DNA of 64,000 bases. Source: Lachnospiraceae bacterium (GTDB taxonomy: Bacteria > Bacillota > Clostridia > Lachnospirales > Lachnospiraceae). Positions 1 to 8,299 of this stretch are shown here, piece by piece; positions within the stretch are counted from its first letter, which is position 1; each line of letters starts with the position of its first letter. The notes under the pieces are model-generated. The model did not search any database and had not been told where the DNA came from. It was given only the letters and a program-made list of their open reading frames with translations. A program made the position numbers and the translations under genes. The stretch lies in contig SVFB01000056.1 of NCBI GenBank assembly GCA_015057085.1, forward strand, positions 1 to 64,000, written 5' to 3'.

Positions 1-6
1 ATATAT

Positions 7-77
7 GGTGACTTAGCCAAGTGGTAAGGCGTGGGACTGCAACTCCCTGATCATCGGTTCAAATCCGTTAGTCACCT
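7..77 (+). tRNA. tRNA-Cys (GCA)
   Basis: A full cloverleaf can be folded. The seven-base acceptor arms GGTGACT and AGTCACC pair, the anticodon loop is CTGCAAC with anticodon GCA, and the T arm holds GGTTCAAATCC. The base after the acceptor stem is T, the discriminator typical of cysteine tRNAs. The 3' CCA is not encoded. A strong terminator follows within a few bases. Confidence 0.95.
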
Positions 78-80
78 TTA

Positions 81-107
81 GGATCCTGGATATCAGGATC
101 CTTTTTT
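81..107 (+). terminator. Rho-independent terminator of tRNA-Cys
   Basis: Perfect 8-bp stem (GGATCCTG / CAGGATCC) with a 5-base loop, followed by six T residues. The T run runs directly into the palindromic repeat at 108. Confidence 0.85.
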
Positions 108-235
108 ATGATATAGAAAATTTCTCCGAAATTTCTATATCATAAAAAACGCTCCGCTATGGATGCGCACTCGCGCGATAGGAATATGTTGCCTTCAGCA
201 ACCGCGCTCGGCGCGAGCATGTTGCAAGCAACATG
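108..235. repeat. Terminator-linked palindromic repeat, copy 1
   Basis: A 128-bp non-coding element, nearly identical in its right part to 21995-22121. It starts with an ATGATATAG-type hairpin (108-143), then has nested inverted repeats (CTCGCGC with GCGCGAG, GTTGC with GCAAC) and ends in a perfect palindrome, CATGTTGC-AA-GCAACATG. It begins exactly where the terminator T run stops. It has no coding potential and resembles a REP- or MITE-type element. The rest of the gap to 356 is AT-rich with no clear gene. Confidence 0.8.
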
Positions 236-356
236 ATTTCTTGTATCAATTTTCTATTTTTTTAAGCCACTATTATTTTTTTTTAAATTATTGTAGAATA
301 GAACTTACAAAAATGTCATATTATTAAATCTTGTAAAAAGAAGCGGAGGGATTCAT

Positions 357-476
357 ATGAAGAAATCAAAATCATCAGTGATTGTTATTATTACAACCGT
401 AATTGCAGTTGCCTGCTTAGTTGTATTTGGAATTCGTAGTTTAACAGAAAAGATTGACGAAATAGAGGAATTGTAA
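357..476 (+). CDS. 39-residue single-pass membrane peptide
   Basis: A short ORF preceded by a strong ribosome site (GCGGAGGG, about 7 bases upstream). The product has a basic start (MKKSKSS), one hydrophobic helix of about 20 residues (SVIVIITTVIAVACLVVFGI) and a charged tail rich in Glu. It is followed by a terminator, so it forms a monocistronic unit. I do not recognise a family. The layout (good ribosome site, one membrane helix, own terminator) argues for a real small protein, but conservation was not checked. Confidence 0.6.
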   Translation: MKKSKSSVIVIITTVIAVACLVVFGIRSLTEKIDEIEEL

Positions 477-498
477 TAGACGAATCTTCATATCGGAT

Positions 499-541
499 TA
501 AAAATCGGCAGAAGTTATGGATTAACCTCTACCGATTTTTT
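499..541 (+). terminator. Rho-independent terminator
   Basis: The stem AAAATCGG-AGA / TCT-CCGATTTT (one C-A mismatch) is followed by a T run and closes the small membrane-peptide gene. Confidence 0.7.
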
Positions 542-561
542 TGGTTAAAGGAAGCACTTTT

Positions 562-1530
562 ATGAACAGAAAAAAAATTTGTACACAAGGTTTATTATTC
601 TCAGCAATATTGCTTGTGAATATTACAATATGTGGATGTGAGGATAAAAAAATAGAATCGAATCTAACAAGTATCATACAATCCGAATCGACAACCAATG
701 AAGAAACAACCAATGAAGAAACAACCAATGAAGAGACAACAAAAGAGGAAAACACAGAAGAAGAGCAAACACAGTTAACGTTTGTGGATGTAAAAGGAAA
801 TGAATATACAATAGATATACACAATGATTGGCCTTTAAACCCATATAATGTGGATAACTTTGTAAGAGATGAGAATGGAAATATGTCATATTTATCTGAA
901 GAATACACTTATCGCTTAGGAGTAGATGTCAGTAAATATAGTGCAGAAATTGATTGGGCAAAGGTAAAGGCAGATGGCTATGAATTTGCCATTATACGCG
1001 TAGGATTTCGAGGGTATGGAAATTCTGGACAGCTGGTGGAAGATCCTTATGCGGTCTCAAATTTGAAAGGTGCATTAGAAGCAGGACTAGATGTCGGTGT
1101 ATATTTTTTCTCTCAGGCAATCAGTGAAGAGGAGGCTATTGAGGAGGCTAAATTTACGATTGAAATATTAGAGAAGGCCGGTGTTACATCAGAAGATTTG
1201 AAAATGCCTGTGGTTTTTGATCCTGAAACAATCACAGATGATGATGCAAGAACGGATGATGTCAGCGGGGAACAGTTTACTGCCAATGCGTTGGCATATT
1301 TGAAGAAAATAGAATCAGAGGGTTTTACCGGAATGATTTATAGCAATATGCTTTGGGAAGCCTATCAATTAGACTTAAATGAATTATCGGATTATCCTGT
1401 CTGGTATGCAGATTATGAAGATAAACCGCAAACACCTTATGCATTTGAGATTTGGCAGTACAGCGAAAGTGCGAATGTATCAGGTATTCCGAATCTGTGT
1501 GATGTGAATATTCAAATGATAAAGCAATAG
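562..1530 (+). CDS. GH25 lysozyme-type lipoprotein
   Basis: Glycoside hydrolase family 25 (lysozyme-type muramidase), predicted to cleave peptidoglycan glycan strands. ATG 562 was chosen because AAAGGAAG lies 9 bases upstream and it starts a signal peptide (MNRKK, then a hydrophobic core) ending in the lipobox-like ICGC. That cysteine is probably the lipidated residue. A Thr/Glu linker follows, built from three 15-bp direct repeats encoding TTNEE (near 690-735). The catalytic domain starts around residue 115 (LGVDVSKYSAEIDW, with the conserved Asp) and has a VVFDPE segment where family members carry the second acidic motif, and a C-terminal EIWQYS motif. It is probably anchored outside the membrane. 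The family call is firm; the substrate is inferred. Confidence 0.85.
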   Translation: MNRKKICTQGLLFSAILLVNITICGCEDKKIESNLTSIIQSESTTNEETTNEETTNEETTKEENTEEEQTQLTFVDVKGNEYTIDIHNDWPLNPYNVDNFVRDENGNMSYLSEEYTYRLGVDVSKYSAEIDWAKVKADGYEFAIIRVGFRGYGNSGQLVEDPYAVSNLKGALEAGLDVGVYFFSQAISEEEAIEEAKFTIEILEKAGVTSEDLKMPVVFDPETITDDDARTDDVSGEQFTANALAYLKKIESEGFTGMIYSNMLWEAYQLDLNELSDYPVWYADYEDKPQTPYAFEIWQYSESANVSGIPNLCDVNIQMIKQ

Positions 1531-1601
1531 GATGGAATTGGCTAGTTAGAATTTCTTAATAAAATTATAAGAAGCTTATCACAATTTAGAAACAAAACTC
1601 A

Positions 1602-1610
1602 TGTTATAAT
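1602..1610 (+). promoter_or_regulatory. Extended -10 promoter for the BI-1 gene
   Basis: TGTTATAAT contains a consensus -10 (1605-1610) with the extended-10 TG. The -35 match is weak. It lies about 40 bases before the start at 1651. Confidence 0.45.
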
Positions 1611-1650
1611 GAGGAAGTCGAATGAAAAAAAATAGAAAAGAGGAATATTT

Positions 1651-2370
1651 ATGGTTGGATTATCATCAGCAGAAAGAAAAGCAGAGCGTATGCGCGCTTT
1701 TGTAGAACGCGACAAAATAATAGGAGACAGAGCATATAATTTGATTATGGGATTGGTCGTATTCTATGGCTTGGTTGTAAATTATATTCTCTGTGCAACA
1801 ATTGGACCAAAAATTGCATTTAGCATGAATCCGATTGTATTTATTATAGGATATTTTGTGCTGGCGATTGCAGGAACTGTAATTGCAAATCGTTCAAACA
1901 GTCCGGTGATTAGTTTCCTTGGATATAATATGGTGGTGCTCCCTGTAGGAGTCCTGATATCGACATCAGTATATTATTACGGTGGAGTCAATAGTGCAGT
2001 TGTGACCGGAGCATTTTATTATACGATGTTAATCACAGGCATTATGATTCTGGCATCTTTACTCTTTCCGAAGTTTTTCTCAAAACTTGGTGGAATTTTA
2101 GGAATCGCACTTTTCGGAATTGTGATATCAGGTTTGATCATGTCACTATTTGGATTTTATAGCAATACGTATTCATATATTGTAGCAATCATTTTTGCGC
2201 TTTATATCGGATATGATTTTTGGAGATCGCAGCAATTCCCAAAAACTGCGGATAATGCAGTAGATTGCGCATTGGATATTTATTTGGATATCATTAATTT
2301 ATTTATTCGGATTCTCTCGATAATGGGTAGAAATAATGGAGGTAGCAGCTCCGGCGGAAGAGCGAAATAA
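1651..2370 (+). CDS. Bax inhibitor-1/YccA family membrane protein
   Basis: A 239-residue polytopic protein with a soluble N-terminus of about 30 residues and roughly seven hydrophobic segments. The last part reads YIGYDFWRSQQ followed by ALDIYLDIINLFIRIL, the C-terminal signature of the BI-1/YbhL family, whose members are proposed cation leak channels or membrane-stress proteins. A Gly/Ser-rich tail ends the protein. It is followed after 5 bases by the alarmone synthetase gene, suggesting co-transcription. Family assignment is firm; the physiological role is unknown. Confidence 0.85.
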   Translation: MVGLSSAERKAERMRAFVERDKIIGDRAYNLIMGLVVFYGLVVNYILCATIGPKIAFSMNPIVFIIGYFVLAIAGTVIANRSNSPVISFLGYNMVVLPVGVLISTSVYYYGGVNSAVVTGAFYYTMLITGIMILASLLFPKFFSKLGGILGIALFGIVISGLIMSLFGFYSNTYSYIVAIIFALYIGYDFWRSQQFPKTADNAVDCALDIYLDIINLFIRILSIMGRNNGGSSSGGRAK

Positions 2371-2375
2371 AACGT

Positions 2376-3074
2376 ATGAGTGAGAAGATTTCAGTCGAAA
2401 AGACCGTGATATCAGTGGAACAGGATAGTTTTATGCCACCGAAAGCCAGAGATTATCTTGATATGGACAGGCAGTATCGTCAGCTGATGTATATACATGA
2501 GGCGGCCATACAGGAAGTGGTATCAAGACTGAACATTCTCAAGGGGGAATTTCAGTTTAGCAACGATCGCAATCCGATTTCAGGAATTAGCAGCCGGATA
2601 AAATCAAAAGAAAGTATCATATACAAGATGGAGAAAAAGGGACTTCCCATGACCGTCAGCGCATTGCTGGGAAATATTCATGATATTGCCGGCGTTCGAG
2701 TCATCTGTCCTTTCATTGAAGATGTGTATTATGTGGCGAGAATGCTAGCCAGACAAAAGAGTATTGAACTTTTAGAAGTAAAAGATTACATTCGTGAGCC
2801 AAAGGCAAATGGTTATCGAAGTCTTCATTTAATCATTCACATTAATGTGGATTTTGCAGAAAGAAGCATGAGTGTACCGGTGGAAATTCAGATTAGGACA
2901 ACTGCTATGGATTTCTGGGCTGGAGCAGAGCATCAGCTTCGATATAAAAAAGAGCGTGAATTTACGGCTGAAGATGAAGAAAAACTCAAGCATTGCGCTG
3001 ATTTGATGGCGCAGGCCGACGAAGAAATGCAAGAAATATGTGGTGATTTTAATTTAGATCGGGATAGCTGGTAA
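2376..3074 (+). CDS. relQ: Small alarmone synthetase (RelQ/YjbM-type)
   Basis: A 232-residue RelA/SpoT synthetase domain without the hydrolase or regulatory domains of long Rel proteins. Such enzymes make (p)ppGpp from ATP and GDP/GTP. Visible family motifs are SRIKSKESIIYKM, DIAGVRVICPF, KANGYRSLHLI and EIQIRTTAMDFWAGAEHQL. The length fits the RelQ/YwaC class. The start at 2376 lies 5 bases after the BI-1 stop with no strong ribosome site, suggesting translational coupling. A bidirectional terminator follows. Confidence 0.88.
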   Translation: MSEKISVEKTVISVEQDSFMPPKARDYLDMDRQYRQLMYIHEAAIQEVVSRLNILKGEFQFSNDRNPISGISSRIKSKESIIYKMEKKGLPMTVSALLGNIHDIAGVRVICPFIEDVYYVARMLARQKSIELLEVKDYIREPKANGYRSLHLIIHINVDFAERSMSVPVEIQIRTTAMDFWAGAEHQLRYKKEREFTAEDEEKLKHCADLMAQADEEMQEICGDFNLDRDSW

Positions 3075-3084
3075 AAAAAAGATT

Positions 3085-3132
3085 AAAAAACCTTCACATC
3101 AAGCAAATTTGTTTGTTGCGAAGGTTTTATTT
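3085..3132. terminator. Bidirectional terminator between convergent genes
   Basis: The stem AAAACCTTC / GAAGGTTTT with A and T runs on both sides serves relQ (plus) and the pseudouridine synthase gene (minus). It overlaps the last codons of the latter. Confidence 0.7.
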
Positions 3133-4098
3133 ATTTTGCATTGAAATATCGGCATTTGCCATAACAGTGGCCATATCATCAGGAAAATCAACAGAAAAAG
3201 AAAGCAAATTTCCATTGATAGGATGATAGAAATCCAATCGTCCTGCGTGAAGCGCTTGGCGGGGGAGAGAATGATCATCGGGATGATAGATGCGATCTCC
3301 CAGAAGTGGAAAACCAATAGCAGACATATGAACACGAATTTGATGTGTTCTGCCTGTTTCTAAATGAAATTCCACTAACGCAATGCCATTGTTGCGTGAT
3401 AAGACCTGGTAATGTGTAATCGCCGGAGCTCCATTTTCTTCATCAATATATCTTCGAATAGAATGCAAATGGTCTGTTGCTTCATCTCTGGATATTGGAA
3501 GGGCAATCGTGCCGCTTTCCGGTAGAGGGTTTGAATTGGCATCATACTCAAAAACAAGACAATAGTAGGTGCGTTCTACCCTGCGGGATTTAACAGCTTC
3601 ATATAAGATTCCTGCAGAGAGCGGATGCTTAGCAATGATGGTTAATCCGGAGGTATCTTTATCAAGCCGATTCACGCATCGAAATATAAAAGGTTCATTG
3701 GAATGTTGTTTCAGATGTAAATCGTAAAGGGCATTGGCTAGAGCATTGTCCGGGTTGGATTTGGAAGGATGGATTGGCATACCTGAAGGTTTGTTGACCA
3801 CCATTAGATCTTCGTCTTCGTATACAATCTCGAAGGGAAGACAAACCGGAATGATATCCGACGGTTGACCGGTTTCGGAAATGATGACCGTCAAATCATC
3901 TGTCAAAAAATCAGTCATACAAGGTGCGATGGAGAATCGTCTGTTCATATGAACGCTCTCGCCATTTAAGAAAATGCAGTCATTTGTATGTCGCATTGCG
4001 GTCAAAAGTTGTTTTGAAAACCCTTGAGAATGAAGGAATTCAGAAATTTTTCGACCGGAATATTCGATTGGAATCTGATAAGTAATTGTTCTGCTCAT
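3127..4098 (-). CDS. RluA-family RNA pseudouridine synthase
   Basis: A 323-residue enzyme that isomerises uridine to pseudouridine in rRNA or tRNA. It has an S4-like N-terminal region (EYSGRKISEFLHSQGFSKQLL, residues about 10-85) and the catalytic motif NRLDKDTSGL, with the nucleophilic Asp in RLD. Later family motifs are TYYCLVF and LETGRTHQIRVHMSAIGFPLLGD. The RNA target cannot be told from sequence. It is convergent with relQ and divergent from the fru operon. Confidence 0.88.
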   Translation of the reverse strand: MSRTITYQIPIEYSGRKISEFLHSQGFSKQLLTAMRHTNDCIFLNGESVHMNRRFSIAPCMTDFLTDDLTVIISETGQPSDIIPVCLPFEIVYEDEDLMVVNKPSGMPIHPSKSNPDNALANALYDLHLKQHSNEPFIFRCVNRLDKDTSGLTIIAKHPLSAGILYEAVKSRRVERTYYCLVFEYDANSNPLPESGTIALPISRDEATDHLHSIRRYIDEENGAPAITHYQVLSRNNGIALVEFHLETGRTHQIRVHMSAIGFPLLGDRIYHPDDHSLPRQALHAGRLDFYHPINGNLLSFSVDFPDDMATVMANADISMQNK

Positions 4099-4188
4099 AA
4101 AAGTATTGTAGCAGAAGAAATGAGAGGAGGCAAAAGGGATGTTTTGTTAAAAACAGACAAAAACAAAGTATAGATTTTGTGAACGATT

Positions 4189-4209
4189 TTGACCGAAAGT
4201 GATTGACCG
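4189..4209 (+). promoter_or_regulatory. Candidate FruR operator (direct repeat)
   Basis: TTGACCG occurs twice (4189-4195 and 4203-4209), 14 bp apart and on the same helix face within limits. The second copy is also the -35 of the fru promoter. DeoR-type regulators often bind such direct repeats. This is inferred from position and pattern only. Confidence 0.4.
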
Positions 4210-4231
4210 TGACGGAAAATGGAAATATAAT
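4203..4231 (+). promoter_or_regulatory. Sigma-A promoter of the fru operon
   Basis: TTGACC (4203-4208), a 17-bp spacer, then TATAAT (4226-4231), upstream of fruR. A near-consensus promoter. Confidence 0.8.
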
Positions 4232-4295
4232 CAAATCAAGAGATGGCGGAATTTGAATGATTTTGAATTATTCTGCCAGAGGGAGACGAATATAT

Positions 4296-5042
4296 ATGTT
4301 AACAGAGGAACGTTATGCAAGAATCCTGGAATTGGTTAACGAGCGGGGAAGTATTACAGTAGCACAGTTGATGCAAGAGTTTGATGCATCTGAATCAACG
4401 ATTCGAAGAGACTTAAATACCATGGACCGAAAAGATCTTTTAACAAAGGTGCATGGAGGCGCAATATCACGTGTATCAAATGTCAATACAAAAGATGAAG
4501 AAGTACTTAACCGAAAAGCGTTAAATAAAAACGAAAAGGATGCAATCGCAAAATTTGCGGCAAATTTAATTGAAGATGATGATTTTGTATATTTGGATGC
4601 CGGTACGACAACCGAGCAGATGATCGAATATATCACTGCAAAAAATGTACATTTTGTCACAAATGCAATCACACATGCGAAGAAGCTATCCGATAGAGGA
4701 TACACAGCTTATATATTGGGTGGCGAATTTAAATCAGCTACAGAGGCCATTGTCGGAGAAGAGGCAGTGGAAGCACTGGAGAAGTATAACTTCACCAAAG
4801 GATTTTGGGGAACAAACGGAGTTAGCCTGAAAAAGGGATATACCACTCCGGAAATCAAGGAAGCCATGGTAAAGAAAAAATCCATGGAAAATTGTAAAAA
4901 CAAATATATCCTTGCGGATCCTTCAAAATTCAATGAAATATCAAGTATTAAATTTGCGGACTTTAAGGATGCAAAGATTATTACTACCAATACACCTGGC
5001 GGATATAAAGGCCAGAACAATATTATGGAGGCATGCGAATGA
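4296..5042 (+). CDS. fruR: DeoR-family regulator of the fructose operon
   Basis: A 248-residue DeoR/GlpR-type repressor. It has an N-terminal winged helix (MLTEERYARILELV, then VAQLMQEFDASESTIRRDLNTM) with the DeoR signature ending in VHGGAI. A sugar-phosphate-sensing domain follows, with LDAGTTTEQM and an NGV-type phosphate loop. ATG 4296 is preferred over the upstream in-frame ATG at 4257 because AGAGGGAGA lies 8 bases before it and the helix begins there. It is the first gene of fruR-fruK-fruA-ptsH-ptsI. Its stop overlaps the fruK start. It probably responds to fructose 1-phosphate, as FruR proteins of this class do. Confidence 0.9.
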   Translation: MLTEERYARILELVNERGSITVAQLMQEFDASESTIRRDLNTMDRKDLLTKVHGGAISRVSNVNTKDEEVLNRKALNKNEKDAIAKFAANLIEDDDFVYLDAGTTTEQMIEYITAKNVHFVTNAITHAKKLSDRGYTAYILGGEFKSATEAIVGEEAVEALEKYNFTKGFWGTNGVSLKKGYTTPEIKEAMVKKKSMENCKNKYILADPSKFNEISSIKFADFKDAKIITTNTPGGYKGQNNIMEACE

Positions 5043-5953
5043 TTTACACAGTCACATTCAATCCATCGCTTGATTACATCATTGGAGTCGATCAATTCAA
5101 AATCGGTGCAGTGAATCGTACAAAAAGCGAAATCATGTTCCCGGGAGGAAAAGGAATTAATGTCTCTCTTGTTTTAAAAAACATGGGAATCGACAGTGTC
5201 GCACTCGGATTCTGCGGCGGCTTCACGGGAAAAGAGTTCGTTCGCCTGATTGAGGAAAAAGGAATTATCACAGACCTCATTGAGGTAGAAGAAGGAAACA
5301 CAAGAATTAATGTCAAATTAAAAGCTGAGGATGAAACCGAAATCAATGGTCAGGGACCAAACATTCGGGAAGAAAACATTCAAACACTTTATAAGAAACT
5401 CGACAAATTGCAGAGAGGGGACATTCTGGTATTGGCAGGAAGTATCCCGGATGTAATGCCGAAATCCATCTATATGGATATCATGGCTTACTTAGAAAAC
5501 AAGGAAATCGATATTGTGGTGGATGCCACAAAAGATCTCCTGGTCAATGTACTTCCTCACAAGCCATTCCTGATTAAGCCAAACAATCATGAGTTGGGTG
5601 AAATCTATGGAGTAGAGTTAAAAACCAGAGATGAGGTTGTCCCTTATGCAAAGAAAATGCAGGAAGCCGGAGCAAGAAATGTATTGATTTCAATGGCCGG
5701 CGAAGGAGCCGTACTTTTAACAGAGGACGGACAGGTGCTAAAAGCAGAAGCACCAAAGGGTAAGGTTGTCAATTCGGTAGGAGCCGGTGATTCCATGGTA
5801 GCAGGCTTCTTAACCGGATATTTAAACAATAAAGACTACAAAGAAGCGTTTAAATTCGGGGTATGCACTGGTAGCGCCAGTGCCTTCTCAGTAGAACTGG
5901 CAACAAGAGCAGAAGTTGAGAGTTTGCTCGAGAACAACAAAAACCTATTCTAG
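5039..5953 (+). CDS. fruK: 1-phosphofructokinase
   Basis: A PfkB-family sugar kinase that phosphorylates fructose 1-phosphate to the 1,6-bisphosphate. Motifs are NPSLDYII at the N-terminus, FPGGKGINVS, and the PfkB signature VNSVGAGDSMVAGFL near residue 245, with catalytic Asp in GAGD. ATG 5039 is chosen because GGAGG sits 7 bases upstream and it overlaps the fruR stop (ATGA). An earlier ATG at 5033 is too close to the ribosome site. It receives its substrate from the fruA product. Confidence 0.93.
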   Translation: MIYTVTFNPSLDYIIGVDQFKIGAVNRTKSEIMFPGGKGINVSLVLKNMGIDSVALGFCGGFTGKEFVRLIEEKGIITDLIEVEEGNTRINVKLKAEDETEINGQGPNIREENIQTLYKKLDKLQRGDILVLAGSIPDVMPKSIYMDIMAYLENKEIDIVVDATKDLLVNVLPHKPFLIKPNNHELGEIYGVELKTRDEVVPYAKKMQEAGARNVLISMAGEGAVLLTEDGQVLKAEAPKGKVVNSVGAGDSMVAGFLTGYLNNKDYKEAFKFGVCTGSASAFSVELATRAEVESLLENNKNLF

Positions 5954-5966
5954 GGAGGGAAAAAAC

Positions 5967-8009
5967 ATGAAAATCAGAGATCTTCTTTCTGCTGACAGCA
6001 TCATGCTTTCAGCGGAGTGCGGAAACAAAGAAGATGCGATCAATCAGCTTGTCGAGCTGATGGGCAAACGCGGAAACATCAAAGATTTAGAGACTTATAA
6101 AAAAGGTGTTTTCGCAAGAGAAGAGGAAGGCAGCACCGGAATCGGTGAAGGAATCGCAATTCCTCATTGCAAGAGCGATGCAGTCAGTGCACCGGGACTT
6201 GCAGCAATGGTTGTACCAAACGGCGTAGAATTTGATGCTTTAGATGGTGCTCCTGTAAATTTAGCATTTTTAATTGCAGCGCCAAACACAGAAGACAATG
6301 TACATCTCGATGTATTAAGCAAGTTGTCTGTGATGTTGATGGACGAATCATTTACAAACGGACTTCGCAATGCAAAGACCGTAGATGAGTTCTTCGCAGT
6401 GATTGACAAAGCCGAAGCAGAAAAAGATGCAAAAGAAGAAAAGGCACAGACTTCCGGAGCAGACACCTTCATCGTAGCAGTTACAGCATGTCCAACCGGT
6501 ATTGCCCATACTTATATGGCAGCTGAAGCCCTTGAGAAAAAAGCAAAAGAATTAGGCTATGGAATCAAGGTTGAAACAAGAGGCTCAGGTGGTGCAAAGA
6601 ATGTGCTGACTGATGCCGACATTCAAAAAGCAACCGCAGTAATTGTCGCTGCAGATACCAACGTACCTATGGATCGCTTCGCAGGAAAGAAGCTGATTCA
6701 GACAAAGGTTGCAGATGGAATCAACAAGGCAGAAGATTTGCTTAAGCGCGCAGCCGCAGGAAATGCTTCCGTATATGTAGCATCAGGTAAAGATGCACAG
6801 ACAGAAAGCGTATCTAGCCAGGGCGGAGCAGGAAGAGCATTCTACAAGCACTTGATGAGTGGTGTATCTCACATGCTTCCATTTGTAATCGGTGGCGGTA
6901 TTATGATTGCGATCGCTTTCCTGATTGATACGATTATGGGATATGGCGGAAGCGGATCCGGCAATTTCGGTTCACTTCTTCCATTATCAGCATTCTTTAA
7001 GTATGCAGGTGGTCTTGCGATGGGACTGATGGTTCCGGTACTTGCAGGTTACATTGCATACTCTATTGCAGACAGACCGGGACTTGCAGTCGGCTTTGCC
7101 GGTGGTCTATTAGCTGCAAACGGAAATGCGAAGATTGCAGATTATGCATTTGAAAAATTTGGCGAGTTCAACGAATTTATTGCTAAATTCGGATTTACCC
7201 AGGTTGACGGTGGTGCAACTGTATCCGGATTCTTAGGAGGAATCGTTGCTGGTTTCCTTGCAGGAGCCATTGTATTATTGCTAAAGAAAGCATTTTCGAA
7301 ATTGCCGAAGTCATTGGATGGAATTAAGCCAACCTTGATTTATCCGTTGCTCGGTATCTTTATTATCAGTGTGTTGATGTGCTTTATCTTCAACCCATTA
7401 ATCGCACTTGTAAATGTAGGTCTCAGCAATATGCTGACTGCATTATCAGATGCAAATATGTTAGTCCTTCTTGGATTGATTCTTGGTGCAATGATGGCAA
7501 TCGATATGGGTGGCCCAATCAATAAGGCTGCTTACGTATTTGGTACAGGAATGCTTGGAACTGCTCAGACTTATCTTGATGCAGGCGCAAGCCTTTCAGA
7601 TCCAAAGGTTCAGGCTTGTTACATTGCAATGGCAGCAATCATGGTCGGTGGTATGGTTCCTCCGGTTGGAATTGCAATTGCCTGCAAGATCTTCCCAAAG
7701 AAGTTTACAAAAGCAGAGCAAAGCTCATGGATTTCAAACATTGTAATGGGATTCTCGTTCATTACTGAAGGTGCAATTCCATTTGCGGCTGCAGATCCGG
7801 GACATGTTATCCCTTGTACCTTAATCGGATCAGGTGTAGCCGGATGCTTATCAGCATTATTTGGATGTACATTGATGGCACCACATGGTGGAGTATTCGT
7901 AATTGCAACCATCGGACATCCGCTTCTGTTTATCCTTGCATGGCTGATTGGCTCTGTTGTAACAGCAGTATTACTCGGATTAATCAAGAAAAACGTATCC
8001 GAGAACTAG
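5967..8009 (+). CDS. fruA: Fructose PTS transporter EIIABC
   Basis: A 680-residue fused PTS permease that imports fructose and phosphorylates it at C1. The EIIA domain (residues 1-150) has the phospho-accepting His67 in IPHCKS. The EIIB domain has Cys175 in VTACPTGIAHTYMAAEAL. The EIIC domain, from about residue 290, is strongly hydrophobic with multiple membrane segments (FVIGGGIMIAIAF, GGPINKAAYVFG). ATG 5967 has GGGAGGG 8 bases upstream; the longer frame from 5916 overlaps fruK and is rejected. The order A-B-C in one chain is common in Firmicutes. Confidence 0.95.
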   Translation: MKIRDLLSADSIMLSAECGNKEDAINQLVELMGKRGNIKDLETYKKGVFAREEEGSTGIGEGIAIPHCKSDAVSAPGLAAMVVPNGVEFDALDGAPVNLAFLIAAPNTEDNVHLDVLSKLSVMLMDESFTNGLRNAKTVDEFFAVIDKAEAEKDAKEEKAQTSGADTFIVAVTACPTGIAHTYMAAEALEKKAKELGYGIKVETRGSGGAKNVLTDADIQKATAVIVAADTNVPMDRFAGKKLIQTKVADGINKAEDLLKRAAAGNASVYVASGKDAQTESVSSQGGAGRAFYKHLMSGVSHMLPFVIGGGIMIAIAFLIDTIMGYGGSGSGNFGSLLPLSAFFKYAGGLAMGLMVPVLAGYIAYSIADRPGLAVGFAGGLLAANGNAKIADYAFEKFGEFNEFIAKFGFTQVDGGATVSGFLGGIVAGFLAGAIVLLLKKAFSKLPKSLDGIKPTLIYPLLGIFIISVLMCFIFNPLIALVNVGLSNMLTALSDANMLVLLGLILGAMMAIDMGGPINKAAYVFGTGMLGTAQTYLDAGASLSDPKVQACYIAMAAIMVGGMVPPVGIAIACKIFPKKFTKAEQSSWISNIVMGFSFITEGAIPFAAADPGHVIPCTLIGSGVAGCLSALFGCTLMAPHGGVFVIATIGHPLLFILAWLIGSVVTAVLLGLIKKNVSEN

Positions 8010-8038
8010 ATTTTACGAACTACAGAGAGGAAAAAACT

Positions 8039-8296
8039 ATGAAAGAATTTGCTTATACCATTAAAGATGAACTTGGAATTCACGCACGCCCGGCGGGTCT
8101 TTTGATTAAGGAGGCTGCAAAGTTCCCTTGCTCAATCACAATTGCAAAAGACGGCAAAGCAGTCGACGCAAAGAGAATTCTTGGAGTTATGGGACTTGGC
8201 GTAAAATGCGGTCAGCAGATTGTCATCGCTGCAGACGGCGACCAGGAAGAAGAAGCAATTGCAACCCTGTCTAAATTCTTAGAGGAGAATCTTTAA
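8039..8296 (+). CDS. ptsH: HPr-like phosphocarrier lacking Ser46
   Basis: An 85-residue HPr that passes phosphate from enzyme I to the EIIA domain. His15 is present in the motif GIHARPAG. The regulatory site is altered: residue 46 is Arg (DAKRILGVMGLG), where classical Firmicute HPr has the Ser phosphorylated by HPr kinase, and residue 52 is Gly. It is therefore predicted to act in sugar transport but not to form P-Ser-HPr for CcpA-type repression. ATG 8039 follows AGAGAGGAAAAAACT. It sits between fruA and ptsI in the same operon. Confidence 0.93.
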   Translation: MKEFAYTIKDELGIHARPAGLLIKEAAKFPCSITIAKDGKAVDAKRILGVMGLGVKCGQQIVIAADGDQEEEAIATLSKFLEENL

Positions 8297-8299
8297 TAT

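Noticed and set aside
108-235. Group IIC intron at a terminator
   Set aside because: Such introns insert at terminators, but the element is only 128 bp, with no domain V/VI-like structure and no reverse transcriptase.
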